DNA from: Phalacrocorax aristotelis
Lineage: Eukaryota > Chordata > Aves > Suliformes > Phalacrocoracidae
Reading direction: 5' to 3'
DNA: 64,000 nucleotides
NCBI RefSeq assembly: GCF_949628215.1
Contig: NC_134277.1
Location: forward strand, 868,001-932,000
Of this stretch, positions 50,500 through 62,275 are shown piece after piece. The notes below the pieces were generated by a model. That model was not told where the DNA came from. It searched no databases and saw only the letters and a list, made by a program, of their open reading frames with translations. A program made the translations under genes and the position numbers. The stretch's first letter is position 1, and every line of letters begins with the position of its first letter.

Positions 50500-51849
50500 G
50501 GACTCAGAAGAGGTGCTTGTTGGGGTGTCCAGGGTGGGGGGTGCCCATCAGGGTGCCCACTGGGACACAGCGAAGGGGGCAGGGGGTACAAGGGGCACCC
50601 ATCTCATGTGGCAGGGTGCACCCAGGGACCTGTTGGGGTGCTGGGTAACTTTGGCCAGGGGTTGCCTGTAGGGGTGCACAGGGTGGGGTGCACAGGGTGC
50701 CCATCGGGGTGCACGGGGCAGAGGGTGCAAGGGGCACCCCTGGGGGTGCGTGAGGCACTGAGCACCATCGGGGTGCATGGGACAGAGTGAAAGGAGCACC
50801 CTTAGGGCTGCGTGGGCAGGGTGCCCCGGGACGTGTATGTCTGGGTGCGGGGGGTGCCAGGGCACCCCCAGGGGTGCAGGGGGCACCCGGGTGTCTGCCA
50901 GAGTGAACGTGGGAGAGGGTGCTCCTGGGGGGTGCACAGGGCAGGCTGCACCGAGTGGTGCCTGTTGGTGCACATGGGCACAGGGTGCAAGGGGCACCCT
51001 GGGGGTGCAGGGACGGGGTGCAGAGGGACGTGCCCACCGGCGACGCACAATCTCGGGGGTACAAGGCTCCCCAGGGGGTGCAGGGTCAGTGAGTACTTTG
51101 GGAGGGGAGCATCGAGGTGCAAAGGAAGGGGGTGCGAGGGGCACCCCATGTGCACAGGAAAGTGCCCACCGGAACAATCAGAGGGTGCAAGGAGTGCGCA
51201 GGGGGTGCAGGCCCAGGCTGCACGGGGGGGTGCTCACGGGGGTGCTTGTGCACTGCCAGGGGTGCAGGGGCAGTGTGTACAGCGGGTGGGGGTGTTGGGG
51301 TGCAAAGGAAGGGGGTGCAAGGGGCACCCAGGGGTGCATAGGGAACTAGCAACCGGGACACACACTTGTGGGGGTGCAAGTGGCATCGGGGTGCTGCAGG
51401 GATGGGGTACACAGAGGAAACCCCACGGGGATGCACAATCATGGGGGTGCAAATGATACCAGAGGGGGAGGCGTGCAGGGACAAGATGCACGGGGGGTGC
51501 CCATGGGGACGTGTAATCATGGGGCTGCAAGGGACTCCTCCAGGGGTGCAGGGATGAGTACCGTGGGGGGGACATCGGGGTGCAAAAGAAAGGGGTGCAG
51601 GGGGCACCCAGCGGTGTGCAGGGAAGCACCCATGGGGATGCACAATCACGGGGGTGCACAGGGCTCCCACGGGGGTGCAGGGCAGTGAGTACCGCAGGTG
51701 CAGACATTGGGGTGCAAAAGAAGAGGGTGCAAGGGGCACCCAGGGGTGCTCAGCGTACTGCGCACGGGGGATGCACGGTAACAGGTGTGCGAGCAGCATC
51801 CAGGGGCTTGCACGGACAGGTCGCAGAGGGAAGGGCCCACCGGGACGCA
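50500..51849. repeat. Diverged part of a satellite of about 150-bp units (GGGGTGCAAGGGGCACCC)
   Basis: Recurring words GGGGTGCAAGGGGCACCC, GGGGTGCAGGG and ATGCACAATCA / GCACAATC mark units that differ strongly in length and sequence. They are clearly related to the uniform array that follows. The 50.0-50.5 kb flank is ordinary GC-rich sequence. Confidence 0.8.
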
Positions 51850-53340
51850 CAGTTAGTGGGGTGCAAGGAGCACCCGGGGAGGGCGCAGGGTCGGGGTGCT
51901 CCGGGGATCCCCACGGGGGCTGCACGGTCACGGGTGTGCACGGAGCTCCCCCGGGGTTGCAGGGACGGGTCGCAGAGGGAAGCGCCCACCGGGACGCACA
52001 GTTATTGGGGTGCAAGGAGCACCCGGGGAGGGTGCAGGGTCGGGGTGCTCCTGGGATCCCCACGGGGGCTGCACGGTCACGGGTGTGCACGGAGCTCCCC
52101 CGGGGTTGCAGGGACGGGTCGCAGAGGGAAGCGCCCACCGGGATGCACAGTTATTGGGGTGCAAGGAGCACCCGGGGAGGGCGCAGGGTCGGGGTGCTCC
52201 GGGGATCCCCATGGGGGCTGCACGGTCACGGGTGTGCACGGAGCTCCCCCGGGGTTGCAGGGACGGGTCGCAGAGGGAAGCGCCCACCGGGACGCACAGT
52301 TATTGGGGTGCAAGGAGCACCCGGGGAGGGCGCAGGGTCGGGGTGCTCCGGGGATCCCCACGGGGGCTGCACGGTCACGGGTGTGCACGGAGCTCCCCCG
52401 GGGTTGCAGGGACGGGTCGCAGAGGGAAGCGCCCACCGGGACGCACAGTTATTGGGGTGCAAGGAGCACCCGGGGAGGGTGCAGGGTCGGGGTGCTCCTG
52501 GGATCCCCACGGGGGCTGCACGGTCACGGGTGTGCACGGAGCTCCCCCGGGGTTGCAGGGACGGGTCGCAGAGGGAAGCGCCCACCGGGACGCACAGTTA
52601 GTGGGGTGCAAGGAGCACCCGGGGAGGGCGCAGGGTCGGGGTGCTCCTGGGATCCCCACGGGGGCTGCACGGTCACGGGTGTGCACGGAGCTCCCCCGGG
52701 GTTGCAGGGACGGGTCGCAGAGGGAAGCGCCCACCGGGACGCACAGTTAGTGGGGTGCAAGGAGCACCCGGGGAGGGCGCAGGGTCGGGGTGCTCCGGGG
52801 ATCCCCACGGGGGCTGCACGGTCACGGGTGTGCACGGAGCTCCCCCGGGGTTGCAGGGACGGGTCGCAGAGGGAAGCGCCCACCGGGACGCACAGTTATT
52901 GGGGTGCAAGGAGCACCCGGGGAGGGTGCAGGGTCGGGGTGCTCCTGGGATCCCCACGGGGGCTGCACGGTCACGGGTGTGCACGGAGCTCCCCCGGGGT
53001 TGCAGGGACGGGTCGCAGAGGGAAGCGCCCACCGGGACGCACAGTTATTGGGGTGCAAGGAGCACCCGGGGAGGGCGCAGGGTCGGGGTGCTCCTGGGAT
53101 CCCCACGGGGGCTGCACGGTCACGGGTGTGCACGGAGCTCCCCCGGGGTTGCAGGGACGGGTCGCAGAGGGAAGCGCCCACCGGGACGCACAGTTAGTGG
53201 GGTGCAAGGAGCACCCGGGGAGGGCGCAGGGTCGGGGTGCTCCGGGGATCCCCACGGGGGCTGCACGGTCACGGGTGTGCACGGAGCTCCCCCGGGGTTG
53301 CAGGGACGGGTCGCAGAGGGAAGCGCCCACCGGGACGCAC
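51850..53340. repeat. Ten near-identical 149-bp tandem units
   Basis: Each unit runs from GGGGTGCAAGGAGCACCC through GGGATCCCCACGGGGGC, TGCACGGTCACGGGTGTGC and GGGTCGCAGAGGGAAGCG to GACGCACAGTTA. Copies differ mainly at a few shared variant sites (TTATTG/TTAGTG, GGGCGC/GGGTGC, CTCCGGG/CTCCTGG). The 149-bp period is 3n+2, so one open frame crossing the array passes through all three forward registers, none of which has a stop. The array ends at 53340, about 60 bp before the next CpG island. Confidence 0.96.
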
Positions 53341-53399
53341 AAGCCCGGGGGGGGTGCAGGGGTCCTCCCGGAGCAGACCGTGACCCCGCCGGGGGTGGG

Positions 53400-53683
53400 G
53401 GGGTGGTTCCCGCCCCCCGCCCCGCCGTACCGCGTCGCTCCGCGGCCGCGCGGCGCCGCCGCCAGGGGGCGCGCAAGGGCGGCCGGTCGGGCGCGCGCCG
53501 GGCCCGCGCCGCGCCGCGCCGCGCCGCTCGGAGGCGGAGGAAATGAAGGCGAGTTCCGCCGAGGCGGGAGCCATTACCCGCCGCCGCCGCCGGAGCTGAG
53601 CCCCCCTCCGAGCCCGGCCCCTCCGCCGCCGCCCCCCCGCTCCCCCCAACCCCCCTCCCTCCGCACGCCCGTCCCCGGCACAG
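53400..53683 (+). promoter_or_regulatory. CpG-island promoter and non-coding first exon of the Myb/SANT-like gene
   Basis: Very GC-rich, with CGCGCCGGGCCCGCGCCG around 53490-53530. A consensus donor CACAG/GTAGGCG ends a presumed untranslated exon at 53683. The first coding exon begins with an acceptor at 55402/55403, giving an intron of about 1.7 kb. Confidence 0.6.
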
Positions 53684-54229
53684 GTAGGCGCCGCCGCCCT
53701 GCCCCGGGGGGTGCTGAGGGGTTGGGGGGTGCGGGGGGGAAAGGCCCGCGGCCGGGGCCGGTGCTTCCCCCCCCCCCCCCCCCCCCGGGCCCCCCCTCCG
53801 ACCCCGCCGCGGGGCAGGCACCGGCCCCGGCCCCTTTGTCCCCGGTGCCCGGCGGAAGCGCGAACAAAAGCCGCCCGCTGAAGGCCCCGGCCCTGCCCTG
53901 GGGGTGCAGCCGGTAACCGGCTACCCCCCGCCCCCCATCCCCGGGGCAGCTGAAGTGGGGGGGAGAGGCCGTTGTACCGTGGGGAGGGTGGGCGAGGGTC
54001 TGAGGCGCTCGGCCAAAGCCTTGAGGCGGCCGCCGGTGGCTTCCCAGCGGGGCCCGGAGATGCTGAGGGCGGCTGAGGGCTCTGCCGTGGTGCTGGGGGG
54101 CCGAGGGGGTCGGCGGGGCCCAGGGCTGCGCCGTGGCGCTTGGGGCGTGCTGCGGTGGAGAGCCTCGCCGGGGCTCGCGGCGGGGCCTGCGGGGGCTCAC
54201 CGTGGCCGGCGGCTTTGCCACGAGCCTGA

Positions 54230-55250
54230 GACCTTGTGCCCTGGCCATGGGCTCTGCCAGGGTCTTGAGGCACTCAACGGGAGCTTGATGTGTTGGCCAT
54301 GGCCAAGGTCTTTGCCGAGGTCTTCGCCATCGCCTTGAAGCACTTGCCATGGTCTTGGTCTTTGCTGTAGCCTGAAAGCTGTTGTGAAAGCTTGAGGTGT
54401 TCGCTGTGGCCAAGGCTTGTGCCATGGCCATGGTTTTCACCACAGCCCTGAGGCCCTCACTGGGAGCTTGAGGCATGCACCACAACCTTCACCATTGCCT
54501 TGAAGCACTTGCCGTGGCCACGGTCTTTGCCATGGCTCCAAGACCCTCAGTAGGAGCTTGAGGTGTTCACCATGGCCAAGGCTTTCGGTAATGTCTTTGC
54601 TCTGGCCTTATGCTCGCCATGGCCAAGGACTTCTCCATGGCCCCAGCGTCCTCACTGGGAACCTGAGATGCTCGCTGGGGCCCTCAGGGTCTCACTGTGG
54701 CCCCAAGGTCCTCACTGGGAACCTGAGGGTCCCACCATAGGCGAGACACTTGCCAAGTCCTGCATCATAGCCAAGGTCTTTGCTGTGGCCGTGAGATGTT
54801 CACCATGACCCCAAGGCCCCGTGCTGCAGCACTGGTGCATTCACCGTGGCTGTGACCCTTGCCACAGTGCCAAGGTGCTTGCCATCATCAAGGCCCTTGC
54901 TGTGGACCTGAGGTGCTGGCCATGGCCGAGTCCCTCGCTGTGGTGCTCGCTGTGGCCCAGCAGCGGTGGCCGTGGCCCTGAAGTTGTTGCTGTGGCTCCT
55001 GCAGTGGCCCTGGGGTGCTTGCCAAAGCCGTGTCCTGAGGCACTTGCCCTTGCTGTCAATGTGGCTGCAAGGCCCTCGCTGTGGCCTTGAGGTGCTCCCC
55101 GTAGCCCTCAGCCTGGCCCTGGGGTGCTCCTTGTCACCCTCCACATGGCCCTGAGGCGCTTGCCATGGCCCCGAAGCGCGTGCCATGGCTAAGGTGTGCT
55201 CGCCGTGGCCCTGAGGTGTGTGCCGTGACCCTCACCGTGGCCTCCATCAC
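54230..55250. repeat. Degenerate minisatellite (GCCATGGCC / TTGAGGTGCT words) in intron 1 of the Myb/SANT-like gene
   Basis: About 1 kb in which GCCATGGCC, GCTGTGGCC, CTTGAGGTGCTC and CAAGGTCTTTGCC recur every 20-35 bp with heavy divergence. The open frames are stop-poor by composition only. Confidence 0.75.
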
Positions 55251-55499
55251 GGTCCCAATGGGTGCACCGTGACCCTCTCTGTATCCCCCGTGGTAGCTGG
55301 CTGGGGGCCCCCGGGTGCCTCTGGTTGGAGAGGGCTGGGGGCCCTCACCGTCACCCCATGCTGCCGCCACCCACCGCTGCCCTTTCCTTTTCTCCCTCCC
55401 AGGTGCTCTCGAGCTGGGGCGAGGGGATGAGGTGCCCCCCTGCCGCGTGGTGTGCCGAAGCGGCTCTTTAGATCCTCCCCGGCCCAAGCCTCCCCTGCC

Positions 55500-58400
55500 A
55501 TGGATGCCTCAGGGGCTCTTGCTTCGGCTCCCTCCTCCGCGGCTCCCTCGGGCTCCCGCAGCCCCATGTTCCCCCCAGGAGCTGACAGAGAGGAGTGGGG
55601 ACCGAGGTTCAATTGTGCCCCTTCCACCTCTGCCGCAGCCTCGCAGGCGATGCCAGCGTCTGGCCGGAAGAGGAAGGCCAACTTCTCCAATGACGAGACT
55701 GAGACGCTGGTCTGGAATGTGGTCCGGCATTTCAGCGCCCTGTATGGGTCTGAAGCCCTGCGGGCTCACCCCGTGCGGCGGAAGCAGCTCTGGACCCAAA
55801 TCCAAAGCCGCGTCAACTTCCTGGGCTACACCGAACGCTCCATCGACGACCTCAAGCACAAGTGGCGCGACCTGCGGTTGGACGTCAAGAAAAAGATCAC
55901 CTCCAAGAAGCACCTGCCCATGAACCGTGCTGGTGGGCCCCTCCACAAGCCGCGCCTCACGCCCCTGGAGAAGATGGTGGCTTCCACCTTCCTTCAGGCC
56001 AGCCACGACTCGGAGACCGAAATCATCTTGGACCCAGGTTAGTCGTGGTGGCTCTTTGGGGAAAGTGGGAGTAACAGAGCCCTGTGCTGTGTTCCCACCT
56101 GCACCCTCCAAGTGGTGTCCGGCCTGGTCACGTCACCAGGCCACAGTTCCCCCAAGTGCCGGGGTGTGCCGAGGTTTGCGTTCTGTGCCAGCCAGCGCTG
56201 ATCGTGGAAGGGGACTTTGGGGTTTTGCTCTCGTACGCGGTTTGTGTCGGGATTACAGCATCTGGCAGGGCCGTGGTCCTATTGTATCCGAGTAGCAAAC
56301 CACCAGGGTTGGAAACTGCGTGCGCCAGAGTTAAAAATCCACTGTGGAAATACCCTGGGATCAATAAGAACATCTCAAACTTTGTGGGAGCGTGTCTTTT
56401 TGGGTTTTTTTTTCTTTAATTTGATCCAATGCCTGGCCTGGATGAATACCCCCTAAAGGCAACTGGTAGAAGACGGGATGGGATTCAACTTCCCCTGTCC
56501 CTTTCAGGGCCACTGTCCCCCACGGTTAGCTGAGGTCAGAGGGAGTGGGAGCAGCTGCTTCAGTGCAAAGTCCCACCATCCTCCCACAGCATCCTGCACA
56601 CAGGTGCCTTGCGTGGCCAGGGCCGTGCCTTCTCAATGGGGCCGTGCCTTCGACCCTTCCGTCGCCTGCAGAGCAAACCCGTGTCTCAGCCTCCCGCAGA
56701 GCACAGAGCCCTCTCACTGGTCCTGCTTAGGGTAGCGCCTGCTTAGCTCCAATGCCCAAGAGATGCTCAGCGGGAAGATGTTGGCGAAAAACCCAACATC
56801 GGTCTTGCAGTAGGGCTGAGCTGGGCCCACGGGTACACCCTGGCTTGGCTTTGGTGCTGGGCAGGAGGCACATACCCGCCCTGCCCTTTCATTTCCACCA
56901 AGGGGATGTGTCTGGCTTCTTTGTGTCCCCAGGGGACACCAGGGCTAGTTGCTGCTGCTCCTTCCGCTGCTCTTGGATTTCAGCTCGGCCCGTTAGGTTT
57001 CAGCAGGGACGGGTGGGTGGCGTGGGTCTCGTTTCACTCGGTTCAGGTTCGCGTTGTCTCTGAACCAGATGCCCATCTTGCTGCAAAGCAGAAAACCTCT
57101 GGGCTGGAGGGAACATTTAGGGGATGCCAACTCCCTCAGGGCCAAGCGAGTTCAGGACGGTCCCAGGGGGTGAGGGTGAGCGACCGCGTGGGCCGGCCTT
57201 GCCTCGGTGCAACAGCGTCCCCCACGGAGCGTTGGTCCCCTGCAGATTCCCGTGGGACCCTTCTTCTGGGGAGCCCTTTCTGTGGGCACGCGTGAGCTGC
57301 TGGTGCCATCATCGCAGCGGCTGAGGCTGAATTCTCTCTGTCCCACAGATCTGTTCTTCCCCGGCGTGACCAAGCAGTCTTTCATGCACCTGCAGCCTGG
57401 CGTGAGCCACCCCAGCATCTACATCGACACCAACGGGCAGCCCTCGTCCCTGCCTGACGTGGAGGGCTCTGCCGTGCCCCGTCTGGCGGTGCAGAGCCCC
57501 GACCCCTCCGTCATCTGCGAGTACAGCCGAGGGGAAGGACAGAGCAGCTCGGGTAAGGCTCCGGGACAGGCTGCTGCGGGGCTTTAGGCGGTGGAGGGAG
57601 GGTGTAGGGTCTGGGTGGCGATCTGCTGGGAGCACGGCAGCCGGTCAAAGGTTGCGGCGGTGGTTTGCACTGAGAGGCTGGTCCTGGCACAGCGCTGCAC
57701 TGCTGGTGGGGCTGGATGCAGCCCTCGGCGTGGGGCTGGGGGTGGCACTGCAGGGGATCCCCTGATCAGAGGTGCTTCCCTGCGCCTGCCTGGCCCGTGC
57801 GATCGTCTCCTGGTTTGCGAGTCCCAAAGGGCTGCGGATGCGTAACAGGGAACCCGGAGCACAGCTTTGTAACCACTGGGAGTTGTCTGGTGGCAAGAGG
57901 AGGCGGCAAATTCAAGGGAAGGCAAAGGCCATGGCCATCCCTGCGTCATGCCAGGAGCCTGGGGGACTTGCTGCAGGGGCCTGGGGAACGTGTGAGGCAG
58001 GCATGGGTGAGGGATGCACACACGGGGCACGGTGGCCTCCTTTATCCCTCAGGGATGGCCGTGACAGGGATGTCCGTGTGTCGGGGAGGGGCAGGGGGCC
58101 AGGGTAGCAGCTGGGGTTCACCGGAGGGCTTCTCTTCTCTTCTAGCCGAGTCGGGACCGGAGCTGCGGACTCCGGACATGTCAGCCATTTCCCCGTCCCT
58201 GCGAAACGAGTCCCTGGTCTCCTATGCCTCCATGTCGGAGGAGGAGGAACGCGAAGGCCGGGAGGTGGAGAGGGGCCACGGTGGGGCCGTGGGGATGCAG
58301 CCTGGGCCCGAGGCTCCCATGTCAGCAGAGGAAGACATGAAACTGTCCCGCCAGGCCATGCTGATCCGCAGGTGCAGCTCCCAGGGCTCTGTCACCTCCC

Positions 58401-59173
58401 TGCCCGAGGACCCTCTCAACCCCGTGGACGCTCACTCGGACTGGGGCCACGAGGGGGTGTCCGACCTGCCCCCCTTGGGCCGCGGGCTCGACTCCTCGCA
58501 CCCCGAGGAGCAGGCGGGGGGCCCGGGCCCGGAGATGGGCGCTTTGCCCAGGGTACTGATGGGGCCCACCTGGGAGAAGCCGACGGCAGAGGAGGAGCCG
58601 CCGGCCCGCTCCCCGCTGCACGGGGCCCTGACCGAGGAGTCGCTGCCCTCCTCGGCCTCCCCCCCGGGGGACGCCCCCGCTGCCCCCGGCCCGCCCCGCG
58701 GCCTGGGCTGCTCCCGCCTGCGGGAGGACCGCCGGGAGAGCTGGAGGACTAACATCCATCACCTGCTGGACCTGGAGGAGCAGTGGGACCAGCTGTACCA
58801 CCAGGAGCTGGCCATGTGGCAGGAGGAGCGGGCCACCCAGCGCGAGGAGAGGGCCCGCGACCGCGAGCTCCAGTTTCGCCTGCTGGGCGTCCTGACGGAC
58901 ATCCGCGACGAGCTGCGCTACCTGCGCCAGGAGAGGGCCAGCGCCCGGCAGAGCCAGGCGCCGCCGGCAGAGCCCCGGCCGGACCCCAGCCCGCTCCTCG
59001 AGCAGCCCAAAGCCGAGCCCAGCTTCCCCGAGCCACAGGCCGGGACCACCAGCTGGGGAGAGACCGCCGTGCCCAGCCGAAGCCCCTTCGGAAACCGGGG
59101 CCGGGGCCGGCGTCGGGGCCGGCCACGTGGCTCTGCCTCCAGACACAGACGGCTCTTCCTCACCAACAGCTAG
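55500..59173 (+). CDS. Myb/SANT-like DNA-binding domain protein with coiled coil and AT-hook
   Basis: Three coding exons, 55500-56037, 57349-57552 and 58146-59173, join in phase for 589 residues. The start MDASGALAS is the first ATG after the acceptor at 55403. Residues about 57-135 form a Myb/SANT-like (trihelix, Myb_DNA-bind_5 type) domain: RKRKANFSNDETETLVW, a central RRKQLWTQIQSRVN and DDLKHKWRDLRLDVKKK. This domain type is shared with NAIF1, MYPOP and TSNARE1 and is related to the Myb-like protein of Harbinger/PIF transposons. A Ser/Glu-rich linker follows (SLVSYASMSEEEERE), then a long charged coiled coil (about 445-515; LLDLEEQWDQL, EERARDRELQFRLLGVL) and an AT-hook RRRGRPRG near the C-terminus. 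Presumed nuclear DNA-binding regulator of unknown targets; the exact family member is not recognised. Plus strand, like the TIGD3-like gene. Confidence 0.9.
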
Positions 59174-61880
59174 GGACGGGCGGGGACGCTGTCCCGCGAA
59201 GGACCTGGTGTGCCTGCGGCCCTCCCCGGTGCCTGCGCGCGGGGCTCTGGCCACGGACAGAGGGGTGTGCGCGTGGGGGGAACGGCGTGCGTGGATGTGC
59301 GTGGGAGCCGCCTGGCTCGCAAGGAGATGTATGCGAGCGTGCGGCCGCCAGCGAGGTTGGCGCCCACCCCGCCGGCACGCCTAAGCCCCCGCCGGCACGG
59401 GGAAGGTACGCGGGGGGGGGTGGGGGGAGGGCGCGGGCGGCCGGCGCTGCGCACGCCGGGAGCACGGCGGGCACACACGCGTGCCCGGGGAGGGGAGGCG
59501 GCGATACGCAAGCGCGTGTAAGGCGTGCGAGCGGCCCGGAGGCCTGCCCGTGCCCGCGGCCCTGCGTGGGCAGCCCGGGGCGTGCGGGGCCGGCCGGGCC
59601 CGCGTGGGCGAGCGGGGCGCGTGGCGGGGAGGCGTGCGCAGGTGTCAGCGGGGCCGTGTGACAGCGCTAGTTGAGTAGGATTACTACCTTTCGGGGGGTG
59701 GGGAGTTAGGAACACTTAGTCGCTGATGTGCGAACATTTTATGCAAATCATTTAATGACCTAATTTGCATATAACCATGAACTTCTGTTAAAAAAAACCC
59801 AACATCCCCAAAAAACAGAAAAGCTGTCTCTGTGTGTGGACTCGGTGCTGGGGTGGCGCGGTGAAGGGGGTCCTGGGCGAGCGGGACCTACTGCCCGCTG
59901 CGAACCTTCCTGTGCTGGCTCCCCTCTCGGCCAGGAGCTGGGCCGGGTGCCGGCCGTGCCGAGCCGAGCCGGCAGCACTGCCCGCCATGGCGCTCACTGG
60001 GGTGGCAGGGTTAATCCTCCCCTTACAAAGGCAGCCCCTTGCAGGGCTGGAGGGGACCATGTGCTCCCCACATCCTCCTCCCCAGTCCACTCGCAGCCAT
60101 GCAAGCAGCTGCTGCCCGTGGCAGACCCCCACACCCCTGCCCTGCCTCCCTGCAGTGCCGGCGGGGGTCCTGTCCCCTCCCGGCTCCCTGTGTAGCCTCA
60201 GGGAAGTCCCCGAGCCTCCTCTGCCACCCCGGGTCCCTGCTCGCTTGCGCCAACGCTGCTCGGCTGCTGTGTCATGCTGCTAATTCACCGCTTGCCCGTG
60301 GTTCCTCCCTGCTGAAATCCCCGGTGGTGCCGACATGCTGCCGCGCTGGCCTGCCCTGAGCCGGCTGGGGGGGGTTTGTGTGGGCAGCCCCCCCGTGACG
60401 CAGCCTGCCTGGCTGGGTGCTGTGCTGCAATACAGGGTTGTTCGCCCCATGGGCTTGCCCTGACACAGCCCAGCACAGGGGCAAGCCCATGGGGCGAACG
60501 ACCCCAGACTCAGCACCAAACTTCACCCCACTCATCTTGGGGAGCCCAGCACCCGGGGTCTCGGCTGCCTGCGTGGTTGTGGAGCGGCGGGACAGCTCAG
60601 GGACAGCAGGTGTGATCCTCTGGGAAGCGTGTGGAGTCCCCAGGGAGCGTGCAGGGCCCCACGCAGTGGGTAGGGTCGCCAGGCAGCGTGCGAGGCCCCT
60701 TGGGCAGCATGTGGGTGTCCCCAGGCAGTGTCCAAGTTCCCCAGGGAGCTCCAGCCCCGCACACCCTGCCTCCTCCTCGGGCTGCAGCCCACACTGGGAT
60801 GACAACACAGCTAAAAAGCCCACCCTGGGCTGATGCCCCCCGCCCCAGCTGCAGCACGGAGGGTCCCACGGCCATGTCCCCGCTTGGTGTCAGCTCCTTT
60901 GCCACCCGGGCAGGTGGGTGCAGCCACCCTGGGCCGGGGGCAGCGGGGCAGCACCACCAGCACCAGCAGTGGAGCAAAGCCGCACGAGCCACGGCACTTG
61001 CTGGGTCACCGGCATCGCTCGGGGCCTCCCAGGGTCACCGGCTCCCTTGTGGGGATGGTGACACCCAGCTCAGGGGCCCTGCCATCGTGCCTGGAGAAGA
61101 GGACACGGCTTTCCATGGCTGTGGTTAAAACTGTGCGTAAATAACTTCTAGACTCAACTCAAGGGTAGGAGGGATCTGGGACCAGTTCAGTGACGGTGGG
61201 CAGGAGCTGGGGGTGGGGGTGTCAGTCTGTCAGTCAGCTTAAATGAAGGCAGGTGGTTTGGGAGCACTGCCTGTACCGCTGCTGCCAGTGTTAGCCGGGC
61301 ATTGCTGGCCGGTTGTGTTTTATTCATTGGGGAAATGATTTGCAGAAGGGGGTAGGGGGTGCAGGGAGGTAGGCACGGGGTCTGTGCCGTGGGGCGGGCA
61401 TGGCCACAGCCTGCTGCCCACCAGTTTTGGGGAAAGGCAGGAAAAATGAGATATGTTGGGAATCAGAGAGCCTAGAAAGGGTTTCACAGGGGTTGGCAGG
61501 GGAGGGGTCCCTGCTGGGTCAGGGGGTGCCGCTGCCTGGGGAGACCCGCGACCCCGCACTGCCCCGGAGCAGCATTGCCTGCCCTTCCCTCCCCCTGCAG
61601 GGATTCACCCATGGGTGCAGCCACCCCCTGCTCTGGTGGTGGTGGTCTCTGCACAGCCCAGCCCACACAAGGCCGCTGCAGCCGTTGACACTGGGACCGC
61701 TGGCAGACCCTGCCCCGTGCTGTGCTATGCTTCCCCCCACCACATCCCCATCCCCAAGGTTGCAGGCACGGCTGCTGCCTTCCTGGGTGCAGAACCATGG
61801 GGATGGGGCAGGAGTGTGGTTGCAGGACCCTAGGGGAAATGGGGGACCCCGTGGGGCTGGGGCGGGGGGCAAAGGCGCTA
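59174..61880. other. 3' UTR of the Myb/SANT-like gene and GC-rich spacer; no further gene seen
   Basis: Includes an AT-richer patch at 59680-59830 (ATGCAAATCATTTAATGACC, an octamer-like ATGCAAAT) that may hold the mRNA end, although no canonical AATAAA is evident. Apart from the hairpin at 60435-60504 no structured element was recognised. Confidence 0.45.
60435..60504. repeat. Near-perfect inverted repeat: 26-bp stem, 18-nt loop
   Basis: Arms 60435-60460 and 60479-60504 pair along 26 positions with a single G-U wobble (60439:60500) when read as RNA. The central 21 bp are perfect and contain CCCCATGGG. The loop is 60461-60478. It could be a transcribed hairpin of pre-microRNA size or the relic of a small inverted-repeat element. 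Confidence 0.9.
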
Positions 61881-61894
61881 CAGCCCAGCACGAC

Positions 61895-61900
61895 TTTATT
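61895..61900 (-). other. Polyadenylation signal AATAAA of the right-hand zinc-finger gene
   Basis: TTTATT on the plus strand, AATAAA on the minus strand, about 375 bp after the stop codon at 62276. It fits a compact 3' UTR. Confidence 0.7.
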
Positions 61901-62275
61901 CTGTATCGCATTGTCCATACAAAACTACACCCCAAGCACTGTACAGAGCGGGACGGCGCGGGGCGGGGGCAGTAAAAATAAGCAGCGGGAACTGAGGAGC
62001 AGAGCGGCAGGCGGGGGGGGTGGCGGCGTGGGGACGCGGTGGGGGGCTGCTCCCCATCCTGTGCAGCGAGATTGTCTGGTAAGGGGAGCGGTGGGGGCCG
62101 AAGAGCGTCCATCCGTGGCAGGGGCCGGCCCGGGTGGGGGGGACCTGCAGGGGCATGGCCCCCCGAGGGGCTCCCCGTGCCCCCCACCCCAGCCAGGCGC
62201 CTGTATTTGGTAGGAAGCTGCGTGGCTGGAGCCTGCCCCCATCCCGGGGGGCGTCAGTCCGCGGTGGGGCGGCCC

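Noticed and set aside
51850-53340. CRISPR-like regular repeats
   Set aside because: Units are contiguous with no unique spacers, and the window is a vertebrate genome.
51580-53916. 778-codon open frame on the plus strand, and repeated 119-codon frames on the minus strand
   Set aside because: They are translations of the 149-bp tandem repeat; each unit is read in shifting register and no domain or splice context supports a gene.
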